From Scatophagus argus (lineage: Eukaryota; Chordata; Actinopteri; Scatophagidae): 64,000 nt of DNA. Under the pieces are notes generated by a model that saw nothing but the letters and a program-made list of their open reading frames with translations, ran no database searches and was not told the DNA's origin. Both the position numbers and the translations under genes were made by a program. The DNA is taken from NCBI RefSeq assembly GCF_020382885.2, contig NC_058501.1:4092001-4156000 (forward strand). The letters are read 5' to 3'. Below are positions 1 to 12,560 of this stretch, one piece after another; within the stretch, counting starts at the first letter, position 1, and every line of letters starts with the position of its first letter.

Positions 1-508
1 GCAAGTTTCTTCAAGTCAAGAACTTCTTAGTGCCAGTTAGAATTAAATAAATATAAGACCTCAAGAATGTGTCTTATCAGAATTCAGATTTGTATGATGG
101 CTGAATTCTGACCAGAAATATCTGTGCACCAGGAAAGTATGACATTTTTTGGACTTTACATTTGAAAACACAGTGTGCATTAAACTCTATTCAAGTACTT
201 GCATATATAAATAAAAAATGGTTGAATATACAATGATCTCATGTGAAACACAGTTAGAGGCACAGAGGCAGAGTGAATGCACAAGGCATGTCAACCGACT
301 TGTGGCTTGAGTTGTGCAGTGAACCTGCAACATAGTTGGAAATAGAGTTGGATAAGATACATTATAAGTTTGTAGGATATAGTGGCATCTAGTGGTGTGG
401 TTGAACACTGCAACCAACTGAACATGTCTCGTGTAAAAACAAGAAAGGTCCTCTCTAGTGTTTGGCTTGTCCATTCTGGGCTACTGTAGAAACATGGTGG
501 CGTAACAA

Positions 509-560
509 GGAAGATAAGATAAACCTTTATTAGTCCTGCAGTGGAGAATTTCTCAGACCC
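509..560 (+). repeat. Short dispersed-repeat fragment
   Basis: GATAAGATAAACCTTTATTA followed by GTCCTGCAGTGGAGAATTTC resembles the 3' terminal piece of common fish non-LTR repeats. The body is absent. Confidence 0.4.
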
Positions 561-1004
561 GCTTCCTCTGCAGATACAAAGGGCTCATTCTAAGGTTTGA
601 GCTTCAGATGATTATACAGTATTAATCATAATGAAAACATAGTTATGAATAATATAGTCTACTTCTGCCTCTAAATCTTACACACTGGACTTTCAAATGC
701 ACTAAACTGACAATTTTACGATGAAAAAAAAAACTGCCAAAGCAACTTTTCCTGGAGGAACCTTACTACACCTCAGCACTGAGGACAAGTCACACAAAGC
801 AGATGATTCTAACTTGAGAAAAATGGCTGGCTAATGTAGAAACACTTTGATGACAACAGATGAAGACGGGTGCGGCGGTTAGCTTTGTACACGGACAGCA
901 GCTGGTCCCTATTTGTCAGAGATGATGTGGCCACCACGTCAGGAAAATAATGAACCTTACTTGTTTCGTGCTTGAAGGACGTATGCAAAGTTCTGTCTAT
1001 CTCA

Positions 1005-1070
1005 CCATCCATCCATCCATCCATTGTCTATACCGCTTTATCCATCAGGGTCGTGGTGGGTGGCCTATAG
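1005..1070 (+). repeat. (CCAT)n with LINE-type 3' tail repeat
   Basis: A CCAT run followed by TGTCTATACCGCTTTATCCATCAGGGTCGTGG, a very common teleost dispersed repeat usually found at the end of non-LTR elements. Only a short piece is present. Confidence 0.6.
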
Positions 1071-1465
1071 CGTACAACAGTGCTAATCACCACACCACAG
1101 TGTTGCCCTCAATCTGACCAATAACAACATTTATATATCACCAAACCAGCAATACAACAATATTTTGCACCATGTGTGCTCTACTGTGCATCCCCTGCGC
1201 TAAAACAACATTCATTCGTGGATGAGAGCCTCTCGTCCATGAGTAAATACACATTACCTTATCTCGGAGCTACAATAACAAGTGGAAAAAAATATGTATT
1301 TTTGAATTTGGACTGAACTGTCCCTCTAAGCCTGAAAGAAAAATTCACTGAATCTAATTAAGTTTTTCACACATGTTACAGATCCTGCCAGTGAACATGG
1401 AGTTACAGGAACTCTCCAAGGTCTTTAGGTTTTGCGTACTGATAAACAATAGACAGATTTATATC

Positions 1466-1618
1466 CAGGGCATGTTGGTGGCCTAGAGGTTTAAGAAGCT
1501 GGCCACGTGGTTCCAAGTCCATCCAGGGATCTTTGACGCACATCATCCCTCACCCCTTTCCCCCGTCAGCTTCCCACTGTCACTATTTAATAAAGACAAA
1601 GCCCTGGCTAAAAACAAC
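1466..1618 (+). mobile_element. Degenerate tRNA-derived SINE of teleost type
   Basis: TGGTGGCCTAGAGGTTTAAG is A-box like and GTGGTTCCAAGTCC is a decayed B box. The tail TCACCCCTTTCCCCCGTCAG...CCACTGTCACTATTTAATAA then AAGACAAAGCCC matches the 3' end of a widespread percomorph SINE. Assignment is from memory of the family. Confidence 0.6.
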
Positions 1619-3596
1619 ATTTATATCTCGAAATCTAGCAAAGACAGTTCTTGTGCAAGCTTTCCCCAGTATTTTTTTTTTCTGTTATGAAGTAAATGTA
1701 GAAACATGAACATGATTACTTCACCTATGCACAGTCATATTGCAAACATCTTTTCAGCAGGTAATGCAACCTAACTAGCAAAGCCACCAAGGAAAATGGT
1801 GTTAAGGAACCCACATCGCCACAACACCACAGTAATAACCAGAGCAACAGTCATTTACTTTGTTTTAAATGAGCTAATAGGAATGTAACGAGAGTCAGAG
1901 CTTAATGTCCTGTTAATGTCCTACAGCACCTATTATAAAACAGGCAGCAGAATTCATTCTCTAATAATGTTAAATGATGAAATTGATGCAGGGAAGTATT
2001 ATTGGATACACTATCAGCAGTCCTTTGTGCTTACAATGGTCATTAATTAAGGCTTCAAAAGCCAAATAAGTTTTAAAATCCATCAGGGATGCAACCTGAC
2101 AGAGAGGACAAAACTTAAACAGCTTAAAAGAATATTTTGTTCTCTCTTTCTCACTCTCTCTCTCTCTCTCTTAACAAAGCCATGTCTTCAGTTCAGGTGC
2201 GTAATGATGGATGCACAACATGAATGATAACGTTACACCCGGACAGGGAAGGATCTCACCGTCCTCAATCAGTCTGAACAAAGGCTGACTGAGGAAATGT
2301 TGTGCTGACTTAGATGAAGTCATTTTGTCTTAACAACATAATTCCTTTGCAGTTTGTTGTTCTGAAGCGTCACTTTTATCTTACTGATGTAACATATAAC
2401 TATGGGGCAATATAAAGGCAAGAACCTTTGACACGTCACACTGTTATGTTCACCACAGGACAAGCAGGGCCAGGGCTTGTCATCTGTATGGACCATGTCC
2501 CTGTCTTTAAACACAACACAAAAGGAGCACAGACACAAATCACTGCCTGTGAACTATTAATGAAAAACCAATACAGTCTTTTTGAGAATTGATGCAGTAT
2601 AACAAAACACAATATCCCAACAGTCAAGTGTATCAACAAAGTCTATTGATTGAAATGTTCCCGTAGGTCCACCTGATGAGTGACGTTAACCTATTTAATA
2701 TAATATCCTTTCACAGGATTCATTAGTGAAAACTATTTTTACGCAGTCCTTGCATCCACTTATAAAAACCAAGTGCAGTTCAGTCCCTATCTAAGGCAGA
2801 CTGTCTTAAACTTTTCCGGCCCATGAGCCAAATTTAATCATCTGAGTCTCGCCCTGGGAGCCGGGCTCATTAAAAATGCACTGGTAAACTTGTCATGTCA
2901 CCGGAATCAGGTCGTCTCTCAGCTCCTGGTTTAAGCAACCTCTGTGTTAGACTGCAGCCAGAAAGTCTCCCCTGTCTCCTGCTAAATTCCCTGCGAGTTC
3001 AGCCCGAGTTCACTCCACCTTCTGATTTTTTAAGTTGTAGCCTATGGCCTACAGAGCCCAGTCACAGTCTGCATCAATAATGCAGAGGCACAGCCTGCTA
3101 ACATCTCAGCCCTTAGCGAGAGGTCTGCTCCACAACATACCGCTGAAACAAAGGCAGGCTGAAGATGTCTCAGACTAGCACCATGAGAACAAGAGCGCTA
3201 ACACCCAGGCTATTTTAGGTATACACACACAATACTAACACAGACACACACACGGAAGTACGGATAAAGACATGGACACACTCTGCAGCTGTATAATACC
3301 CAGCTGTACACACTCACAGATAAGCACACACAGATGAATGGATAAGTGTGCAGCATGTACATACACACAGGCAGACACAATCAGGAGTGTTTGTTAAGTC
3401 TTTGTGGCTGTGTAGCCAGTCTATTCAATTTCCACACAGGAGCAGAGCAGCACTCAGTACAGCATTCCTCAGAAAGGCTGCATCCACCTCACACACACAC
3501 ACACACTCACAGACACAGAGTAAACAAACACTCTGCTGTGCCTCATCTCATCAAACTTAAGAGAAAGTCTCTGTTGTCAGATGAAAATATCTCTAA

Positions 3597-3716
3597 TTAT
3601 TGAGGAATTGAGGGCGATGCTGCCTCGTTTTCCCCACTGACCAATATATTATCGCTAAAACTATACTTCTGTAGTTTTCAATGAGATTCATAGTCAGCGG
3701 TGCTATGCATAAAAGA
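3597..3716 (+). repeat. Unnamed repeat pair, member 1
   Basis: Shares with 4,888-5,005 the ordered blocks ATTGAGGAATTGAGGGCGAYGCTG, TTTTCCCCACTGACC, ATTATYGYTAAAAC, ACTTCTGTAGTTTYCA and GATTCVTAGTC. I do not recognise the family. Confidence 0.6.
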
Positions 3717-4887
3717 ACATGTAAATGTTTAATTTGAGTAAAATGGAAAATTCTAAGATGTGGAGGTTTTTCAGGGTAACAGCATCAATGCGAAGGGTGT
3801 GTGTGTGTCTGTCTCTTTCCAGTCTTTTCTCCCATGACGGGACTTTACTGAATTATTAAATCACTACTTAGGCTTTGTGGTTAAATGGAGTTATGCAAAC
3901 AAGAAGGAACTGTATTAAAACACTCGAGCAGTAAGTGAATGCACTGTTTGACAAAACTGTTTAAATGTTCTCTGTGAAACTCACTTAAAGAGTGAAACAA
4001 TATCAAATTGCTGTCTCTAGCACTTTTTGGTTGCTTCTAGGCCTTCTTAACTACTTAATCAATGACTTAATACTGCAGTTTTGTGGACTGCTCCTAATCA
4101 GTGTGGGAACTGTGGAGCCATTAGCCAAATGCTGGGGAGTTTCTCTTCTCTAAAGCTTGAGGGCTGTGAGATCTGTCAAGTGGGTTCCCAGAGAAGCAAA
4201 AGGCAAGATAAATGAAAAGAGGGGAATGACTCCAGCTGGAAAAAGTACTGTATATTCACGATAACCATCATAAAAGACAGCAAAGTAACAGCAAACATGT
4301 CTTCCTGCATGAGTGATGTACTGTCCCATCACGACCAAACATTACAGAAGGTACAGCCTCCTTACTGCCTCAGTCAGCGCAGTTTGAAAAGCCAGAACAC
4401 GACAAGATGTAACATTTACTCAGCTTTTGTCAAAATCCCATTACTGGTATGTGAGATACTTCACATGATACAGGTCAAAATGAACGATGCAGCTCCCCCT
4501 CATGGACCAGTCAGTGTATTACGAAAAATGATCAAATGTACAGGTGAGATGCATTAATCCCCCACGAGATTTTATCAAAAAAGAACCTACAGTAACAGAG
4601 ATAAGTTGTGGCTCAGAGAAACAAACAGTCAGTATAGCAGAGTACAGGGCCATAGGCAGATTTTACAAATACTGTCATAAGAGCACTATAAACTACTACT
4701 ATACTGTTTTTTTGCTGTCCTCCTGAAGAATGATTCCTGAATCTTGTGGAAAGCTTTTCAAGAAGAGGCAATGCTGTTACAACTTCAAAGAGGGGACCAA
4801 TTTCATATTGATGTCTTTGTATTTAGAATGCAATGTTGGCGTAATGGTCAGATGTCCCAATACTTCTGTCTTTATAGCGTACATCTA

Positions 4888-5005
4888 ACTATTGAAGAAC
4901 TGAGGACGACGCTGGGTTGGTTTTCCCACTGACCCAGAAATTATTGTTAAAACCGTACTTCTGTAGTTTCCAGTAAGATTCCTAGTCGGCAAGTGTTATG
5001 GCCAT
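4888..5005 (+). repeat. Unnamed repeat pair, member 2
   Basis: Direct-orientation partner of the 3,597-3,716 segment, 1.3 kb apart and roughly 75-80 percent alike by eye. No open frame or promoter box is seen. It could be a duplicated piece of an older transposon. Confidence 0.6.
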
Positions 5006-6499
5006 ACATATTAAATGAAAAAACTGATTTTTCAAAATAAATGACAACTTTTATTTGAGAAATATGAATTTTGTATACCATAACCTCCCTAATGATGAAT
5101 ACTACAACTGCAAAAAAACAACAACAACAACAAGGAAACAACTACATTCATGTTTGCCTTTGCTCATTGTGACGGCTGCCTAATCTAAAGTCCTGTTACC
5201 GGACCAGACCTCTTCTCTGGGCTGTGTTGGAGGGGACAAACTGTGTTTGATTGGCAACTGACTGATGCTTTGTTGAGTCTGTTCGGGTGGAACAATTTAA
5301 ACATTTAAAATATGACTAAAGCATCATTGTATGAGAAAATATCAAGTATCAAACTGTGGCATTGAATGTCTAGACAGAATTGTAAACTTGTTCTCGTGCT
5401 GAAAAATGTCCACACTAAAGTTAAAATGTTATTTAGACAAATTGTTGTACTGCTGATTTTCAGACTAACTTTTAGCTTCAACTTCATTTGTTGGAGAAAA
5501 AAAAAAGATTTTGATGATCTTATGAGCTTAGTATTTCTACTAAACAGAGGGAATGGAAATGGAAGCAGTAAGACTGATAGCTGATCCAACCTGTAATGTT
5601 TCCATAAAGAAAAGAAGAAAAAAAACATCTAAGTGATATAAATATGTTTAAATCTAGCAAAACATTTACACAAACCATAAAATCTCCAATAGAGATAAAC
5701 AGGATTGCCGCAGTCCTGAAAAACCTGAACAGAAATATCTCTGAAAAGCCGTTCTATGCTCAGTGAATGAGTGAGATTAACTTTCACACAGTATGCACAC
5801 CTCAATGCAGTGATTTCTACAGGGTAGCATAGAAGAATGTATCATGTTTTGGCAAATAAGTTCTTTGATCAACTTATCATGGTGTGCCAACTGGGGTTAA
5901 AAATAAAACCACAGCTTTTCTCGCAGGGTTTCACGCAGCACTTTGATCTTCCATTTGACTAGCACAACATTTTTTGGATTTATTCAGTCAGAACTCAGCG
6001 AGACGATTGGTACTAGCCAAGAAGAACTGTTAAAAATACTGAAATTGGAATAGAAATGTTAAAAATGTTTTTCTTTCTTATGCGTGAATGTAGTTCATTT
6101 CAAAGGATATGCTGCATCTCAAACATAGATTTTTTTTTTAAAATGCATTGCCAAAGTACTTAAAAGAAAATGTATCAAGCTGTTTTTCCAAACTCTTCTC
6201 AAGTTGTTGTAGAGAAGATTACACTCAAGAAACTGAGCTTGTTGAGTAAATATAATGAACTTCTCTTTAATTATAAAACAGCATGAAAAATCAATTGTGC
6301 ATGATTAGATAAAAAAAAAAAGTTCCAAGGAGAAAAAGTTAAACAAACTCTGAATGAGACACATTGTGTTTCTTCTGTGCACACCAGGCTACCGCTAGAG
6401 CATATATTCAGTCTGTTTGGCTTCTTTATACATTATTTTCACTCTCTAAAGTGACATACACGCCAATTACTGCAGGCACACAACAATAGACAGTGTATT

Positions 6500-6701
6500 T
6501 GTACATATGAAGACACACACTCCCACGAGCACAACTCAGACAAAGACACACACACACACTCTGGTGCAGGCTGGCACTCGTCTTCGCCCGTCTCGCGCCT
6601 TCGCTCCACCAACACAATACTGTCACATTTTGGCGTGTCACATGGGCTCAAAGACAGACAAGGCCGTATTATCAACAACTGGCTGGAGCTCAGGTCCTGC
6701 T

Positions 6702-6732
<31 letters not shown>

Positions 6733-7200
6733 CTGAGCTGAAGCTCAGTGCTCAAACTGAACTGTGTGTGTGTCTGAGAGAGAGAGAGACAGAAGTAGTG
6801 GGAGAGTTCAGGTTGAGGCTGAGCCGTCAGGAGCAGACAAGCCCCATCAAGTCTCCCCTCCTCTGTCTAACACACACTCAGCCTCTCGCCTCGGGAGGTG
6901 AGAAGCCGCTAATTGGCAAAGGGCGAAACAGACACGCATGCACACTCACAGTACACACACGGACTGACGGTCAGTTACTGTCTCTCACACACACACACAC
7001 AAGAACAAGAGACAGAAAGAAACACAAACAGACAGATGGACACAGACGTCTGGCTCTGAGAAGCAGCCGCACAGTGAGCTGTGTGAAGCAGACACAGTAC
7101 AACCTGGTAGACGAGAGCACATTACTGGAGCTAATAATACACACAGTCTGCTCGCTGACTTTCTCCTCAACTTTCTCAGTTATTATTTCATGACTTGATG
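6500..7200 (+). repeat. CA/TG-rich low-complexity block
   Basis: Contains (CA)n at 6,546-6,559, pure (TG)n at 6,701-6,730, (GA)n at 6,776-6,789 and more (CA)n at 6,985-7,002. A 228-codon open frame spans it only because CA and TG repeats lack stop codons; composition is repeat-driven. Confidence 0.8.
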
Positions 7201-7872
7201 GTTTTTATTTACTTTCATATTAATAGACTCTACACCTTTGCAGGGTAATGCGCACAGAGCTGACCTTAAAAAGAGAAATAAACCGGGTAAATGAAACAAG
7301 AAATCCACTCTGTTGATAACATTTCTTCTGTGAGATGACTACATGCTCAGCATTGTATCTAGCTTGTTCACATCTAGTTTGCATTTAATATTCACGTTGT
7401 TGTTGCCTTGTGTTATTTGTAACACATATAATTCAACACAGAAGACACCTCCTGGCCTGACTGACACTGGACTGTTGGAGGTCATCCTGATACTGATATA
7501 GGGAGTTGAATATTATTAATTAATATTATAATAAATTAATATTGATATATCATACATAGATCTAATTTTTATTACATAAGTTCTATATATAAAACATATC
7601 TGTGATAATACCGGTCAATATTTGCTGGTTACACTGGCAGACCAATATATTAGCAAGGCTGTACAAAGATGGTCATAAATGTAAAGTCTGAACACCTCAA
7701 GCTCCATGTCAACAGAGAAAACTCCATCTGCTGATGAAGACCATAAGGACAAAAGTTCAAGAAAAGTGAGTACGTGGACCTTGAGATTGCTTTGTCAACA
7801 AATGCTTGTCCTGCTTCACAAAACACCACAGATAAGTAGACCTTAAGACTCTAATTATGTATCATTGTTAAT

Positions 7873-8125
7873 AGGGCGGGCAGTAGGGCACTGGCGCCTC
7901 ACAGCAGGAGGGTTCCAGGTTTGAATCCCGGTCTGGGTCCTTCTGTGTGGAGTTTGCATGTTCTCCCTGTGCCTGCGTGGGTTTTCTCTGGGTACTGCAG
8001 CTTCCACCCACAATCCCAAAAACATGCACATTAGGTTAGTTGGCTAATCGGCGTTGCCCCTAAGTGTGAGTGTGTAGTTGTCTGTCTTTGTGTCAGCCCT
8101 GCGATTGACTGGCGAGCAGACCAGC
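7873..8125 (+). mobile_element. Teleost tRNA-like SINE / dispersed repeat
   Basis: Contains GCGCCTCACAGCAGGAGGGT, the B-box-like GGTTTGAATCCC, then GTGTGGAGTTTGCATGTTCT, CCTGCGTGGGTTTTCT, CCCAAAAACATGCA and CAGCCCTGCGATTGACTGGC. This string of motifs is a very common teleost interspersed repeat. It is diverged and probably old. Confidence 0.75.
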
Positions 8126-8302
8126 TAACATCTGTGAAGACAAACCACATCTGAACTGCTCAGTACGTATTAAAGGTGCCCTGTTAACAATGTTATGTTC
8201 ACACTTACAGTTAGCAATTCATAATTTGTGGATTCTTGATATCTCACACATGCTGAATACATTCCCTTCCTCATAACAATTCGCAAAGCTGATGTTTTGA
8301 AC

Positions 8303-8525
8303 AAAGATGCAATGATCGCCCGGCCAGGGACCGGAATTGGCTGGTTTTTAGCGTTAGTGGCCCCGACCGGAGACTGGCCTGTCAGTCTCCCATATCTCCG
8401 ATTCCAAGTCTGTCCATTTTATGCATGTGCCACACATTGTACTGGCACAGGCAATAATGTCACAGCCGCACGCTAACATGTCTTCAGTGTGGACGTTCTT
8501 CACTGAACAAAAGACTTGTTTATTC
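8303..8525 (+). mobile_element. hAT-like transposon 5' end fragment, copy 1
   Basis: Starts AGATGCAATGATCGCCCGGC, like the AGAGATGCACCGATC-type terminal repeat of many vertebrate hAT elements. A GACCGGA-rich region follows, then an ATG at 8478 opening MSSVWTFFTEQKTC, which looks like the start of a BED-finger hAT transposase. It stops after 17 codons and the rest is missing. A related copy lies 700 bases downstream. Confidence 0.6.
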
Positions 8526-9012
8526 AGGTAGTACTGTCAATGCAACTGAAATGTAGTATACACAGATACTGGATGCAGGCAATAGAGGCTTCATTTTGAC
8601 AAGAGATTTCGTACCTTGTGGCAGACAGAATTACATAATCAAAGTGAGTTTTATTGGGAACCAATTTAAATACTGGTGGTGTTATCATTCTAAAACGTGT
8701 ATTTTTGATACATTTAAGCAAAAAAATCTTGTTTTTTGCCAGTTTAAAATAAACTGAAGTATTATGTCACAGATGATCCACTAATAAGTATAGTTGACAG
8801 AAACCCTTGTCAGTAATTTGTGTACAATATTGTGTTATATACCAACTGACTCATTCAAACAAAACAAAAAATACCTGGGAATGATCTCATTCGGAAAGGA
8901 TTACATCAATTCTTCAGCATAATGAAATAATGACTGAACAATTTCTCTTCCATTCTAAACAAATTAAAATTATATGTTTCGATAATGAATTATCAGCTGA
9001 GAGAACTTTAAA

Positions 9013-9330
9013 GTAGAGATGCATCAACCAACTAGCCAGGGACAGGACGGTTTTTAGCATGCTGGGCCCGGACCGGAGACCAACCGGTCAATCCGCCGTA
9101 ATTCCAATTCCACGGCGTTCCATTTTATGCATGTGCCACACGTTGTACGCACAGCCTCGGTCACAGCCGCACGCTAATATGTCTTTAGATTTTCACCGTG
9201 ATTGAAGAAGACAGCAAATACGAGGAGCATTATTGAATCCACGACCCTGTTTGATCAGCTGGCCTCCATAGTTCAGAACAGAGGCTTCAGAAATCTGATA
9301 AATTATGTTTGGTCAAGTAAATTATGTCAG
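9013..9330 (+). mobile_element. hAT-like transposon 5' end fragment, copy 2
   Basis: Starts AGAGATGCATCAACCAACTA and shares with copy 1 the blocks GGTTTTTAGC, CCGGACCGGAGAC, CCATTTTATGCATGTGCCAC and TCACAGCCGCACGCTAA. Past the ATG at 9179 the frame is broken, but 9,250-9,320 translates to LASIVQNRGFRNLINYV. That resembles the conserved VVE-x-GFR-x-L block of hAT transposases (my reading, not a search result). Confidence 0.6.
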
Positions 9331-12300
9331 AAAAAGTTATATGTACAGCTCAGTTTCAGTTTATTGTTATTTGTAGCTCTGAGCACTTTATTTTGAGAGC
9401 AATTTGTTAAGTTTAATAATTTTTTTTTATTATGAAAGCATAATTTGCATTGAAGATAAGTTGATTTTTGTTTGTATATGCTGTCTGTTACAGTTCTTAG
9501 AAAGAAAATCAGAATCTGCAAAACACTAAAACAGATAAACAGATGAAAAAAGGCAAGAAATAGACCGTATTACCTGTCCAATCAACACTAAAAATAATGC
9601 ACAGAAAAAGTTCAACATACAGGCTTAAGTGACTGGCACCTATAGAAATTAAAAGTATTAAGAGATAATACTTTTATTTGCTTTAAGTTTTAAACAGTAT
9701 GACTCCCTGACACTTTAACATGTCTGTAAGTATGCATCATCACAATCATCAAAAGGAATACAGCTTACCTATCAGTACTGCAGAGGAACAGAAAAACCCA
9801 CACAACTATACTGCCACAATGGTTCTACCTCAAGTCTCCAAACTCCACTAAGCACTTGGTGGAGTTTGTGTCAGAGCTGTGTAAAGTATGTAAATGACAG
9901 CAGGAGTTTCTTAACGAGACAGAAATGGAGGAAAGATGTAAAAGAGCACTTGAGAGAATACATGGGGGTCACAGACAGGTAAAGAGAGAGGACAGAGTCA
10001 GAGAGGCAACACAGCAGACAGAAATAAAAACAACACTAAATAACAATGATTCAAAGCTTGGAGAACTCTTCTTCATGTATAGGTCCCTGACTGAAACCTT
10101 CAGGTCAGACAGAGCCGCGGGGGTACTTATGTACAGCCAAAACACACCCTCAGCATGTATCCTGAATTCTTTCTACCAGACCCACACAGAAAAAAAACAA
10201 AAACAGATACAGCCCCTCTTGCAGCTCATACAGAGAACAGAGCTCAATAATCAAATTAATGTAAACCCGATCAGTGGGCTGAAATTCAGTCAGGGAGACC
10301 AGTGCTCTGCACTGCGCTGCATCAAATCCATGTTTTTAGAAAACTATCAGCTTCAACATCAAGAAGTTGTAGTGGACGCTCAATTAAACTTGATAATGTC
10401 TGAATTAGCAAATTTCTACAGCAGAAGGAGAATCAAACTAAGCATAAGCTAGAAGGTTTGTTGTAGTAAAATGTAACCAGTGTGGATGTGATTTTGACAT
10501 TACACAGTAGTCCAGATTAACATAACTTTTACATGACCATATGAAGGGTCGGGGGCAATTCAGTAACAGTGCATCCATATGGATATGTGAACGGTTAGTG
10601 CAACCCTCATCATCTTCTTCACCTTCAAGAGGATGATGGAGAGGATGTCCCTCTGTGTTTTCTTAAAGAATGTGTAGTGTAGACGGTGAGCAGTATTACC
10701 CATCAGAAGTATCACTTTTTAAATGAACACAGTGAGAGGATGAATGGTGATGTTTCCTAGTTGCGCTCTCTGTGGTCCTCACCCCACCCTACAGTGTTTA
10801 ACACCACACACACTTCTGTCCCAACTCATCCCAGATGAGGCAGTTTGAGCTATTCATACGTTCTTTATTTGCATTAAAAAAAAAAAAGTTGGTATCCCCT
10901 GGCCTATAACATGAGTGACAGCTCAGAGTATTAGATTTGTAATCTAGCATCCCAGCTAGCTTGTCCATCAAATCAAACAAGGCAGACAGCTAACGACACA
11001 CCACACAGACAGAAGAAAATTCTTCTGTCTGTCTCCGCTTGATAATAAATGTAATAGTTAACACGGAGGTCACGGTCAGTGGAAGAGGCAGCGTTAACCT
11101 CTAGGGAGAGAGACATAGCGGACTGGTGCTGTGGCCCCGGCGGATGGATGGGAGCCAGGGCTAGTCCGCTTGCTGCTAACATAGCCGTTTTAGCTTAGCT
11201 GTGCTGTCTGGCGCAGCTTGGAAAGCAGCTCCAACTCTGAACAGCAACTTCCACCGTCTGGCCCAAAGTCAGACCCCACACCGGACAGCCTGACTAGCGT
11301 TTAGCCACACCAGCTAGCATAACCACAACATTCCTGCAGCCGCCTACGAATACAGCATTGTGCATTAAAAATACACAAGTGTACAGAAAGAACTGAGAAA
11401 ATGTCGCAGGTTTCCTACCTGTAAATGCAGTCGCTAACGTGCTAAGTCGCCGTGTCTGCCTATTTAAAGTCTGTGATGTTGCGCTGCCAGACGTCAAGTC
11501 CAACTGCACTACAGTGGTTTCCAGTCTGGGAAGCAAAATAAAGCCCAGCTGCCCCACTGTACAGTACATGCTGCTGACAGCCAGGCTCATAATGAAGCTT
11601 TGGCGACACCTACAGGTTTCACTTCTTATAGCAGCCAGCTGGGCTATAAGTATGACACCTGACAGTTTGTTCTGTGTCACAGGTGTGGGTCAGATGTGCA
11701 GCAGCATTCATAGTGAAAAAGACGATTCTCTTGCACACATGTACTTTTACTCAGCAGCTGTGCCTTTCAGAACCACAGGTACACAGAAAATACAGTATGA
11801 TAAAATATATCAAGAATTTCAGGAAGGGACCAAAAGAAAAAAAATATATATAAAAAAATAAAAATACAGCTAGAGCTAAATAAAAATAAAAGTTAAATAA
11901 GTAGGAATACGTTTTGTTTTTTTTAGTTAATGTCAATTAAATGTGATAGTAAGGGGTGTTGATCCCCCTTCATCTAAAGCCTGAAACGAGAAACTTTGAA
12001 CAGTTCAAGTGTCAGATCTGAAGAGTTTTACAGCAGAAAGGAGTCAAAAGATCAGAAATGTAAAGTGAAGCCAACATTTAATTCTGGGACATAGTGCACA
12101 CAAAGATGTGTACCTACTGTTCTAGCCAAACTGCAGTTATGCTTGTGCGTTAGATCATTGTTCAGTGGGAAAAATCAGAAATGAACATAACGTAATACTA
12201 AGGAAATGGTTCTGGCACATTAAAACATTACATCAAATGAAGAACTAGGAAGTTAAACAGGAAGCATTACAAATTTCATAAATTAGTTTGTTTTGTTTTT

Positions 12301-12560
12301 CTTTTTTTCTTTTCCAAAAAGTTTCTGATAGCAATTTGAAATGACTAAAGAAAGCCAAGCTATTTATCACAAAACTTTATTTAAAATGTGTACATACAAC
12401 AATATATTACATTATATACTATTTATAGAATGTGCAAATTGTAAACCAAAATGATCTCATAGCTGTCAGGGCATGTCGAGAGCAACCTGTGATATTACAC
12501 TGCCTTCATATTAAAACTTGCGCTACAAGCAGGAAAGTACTGCTCACCAATAGTGTTTTT
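9331..12560. other. Noncoding spacer
   Basis: AT-rich sequence. The longest open frame (9,925-10,452, plus, 175 codons, Gln/Lys/Asn-rich) has no recognisable domain, and a frame of that length is expected about once by chance in a window of this size. Only the promoter-like patch near 11.4 kb stands out. Confidence 0.6.
10970..11560 (-). promoter_or_regulatory. Possible promoter and noncoding first exon of a leftward gene
   Basis: CpG-richer than the flanks, with a strong minus-strand donor (CATTTACAG then GTAGGAAAC) at 11,421-11,420 preceded by an AT-rich TTTAAATAGG. In human the gene after CEP192 in this direction is LDLRAD4, same orientation, so an upstream noncoding exon of its orthologue would fit. 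No coding exon of that gene was seen in the window. Confidence 0.25.

Larger units (their letters stand above)
1620..6500. other. Noncoding spacer
   Basis: Apart from the listed repeats, a (TC)n run near 2,143-2,171 and (CA)n at 3,489-3,508, this stretch is AT-rich with only short chance open frames. No splice-linked or conserved protein fragment was seen. Confidence 0.7.

Noticed and set aside
6507..7193. 228-codon plus-strand open frame
   Set aside because: Composition is set by CA, TG and GA repeats, which lack stop codons; no domain and no supporting splice structure.
9925..10452. 175-codon plus-strand open frame
   Set aside because: No recognised domain and low-complexity Gln/Lys/Asn content; by a rough estimate a frame this long is expected about once by chance in a 64 kb window.
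11294..11680. 128- and 140-codon overlapping frames on both strands
   Set aside because: They shadow each other and a CpG-richer patch; no conserved motif.
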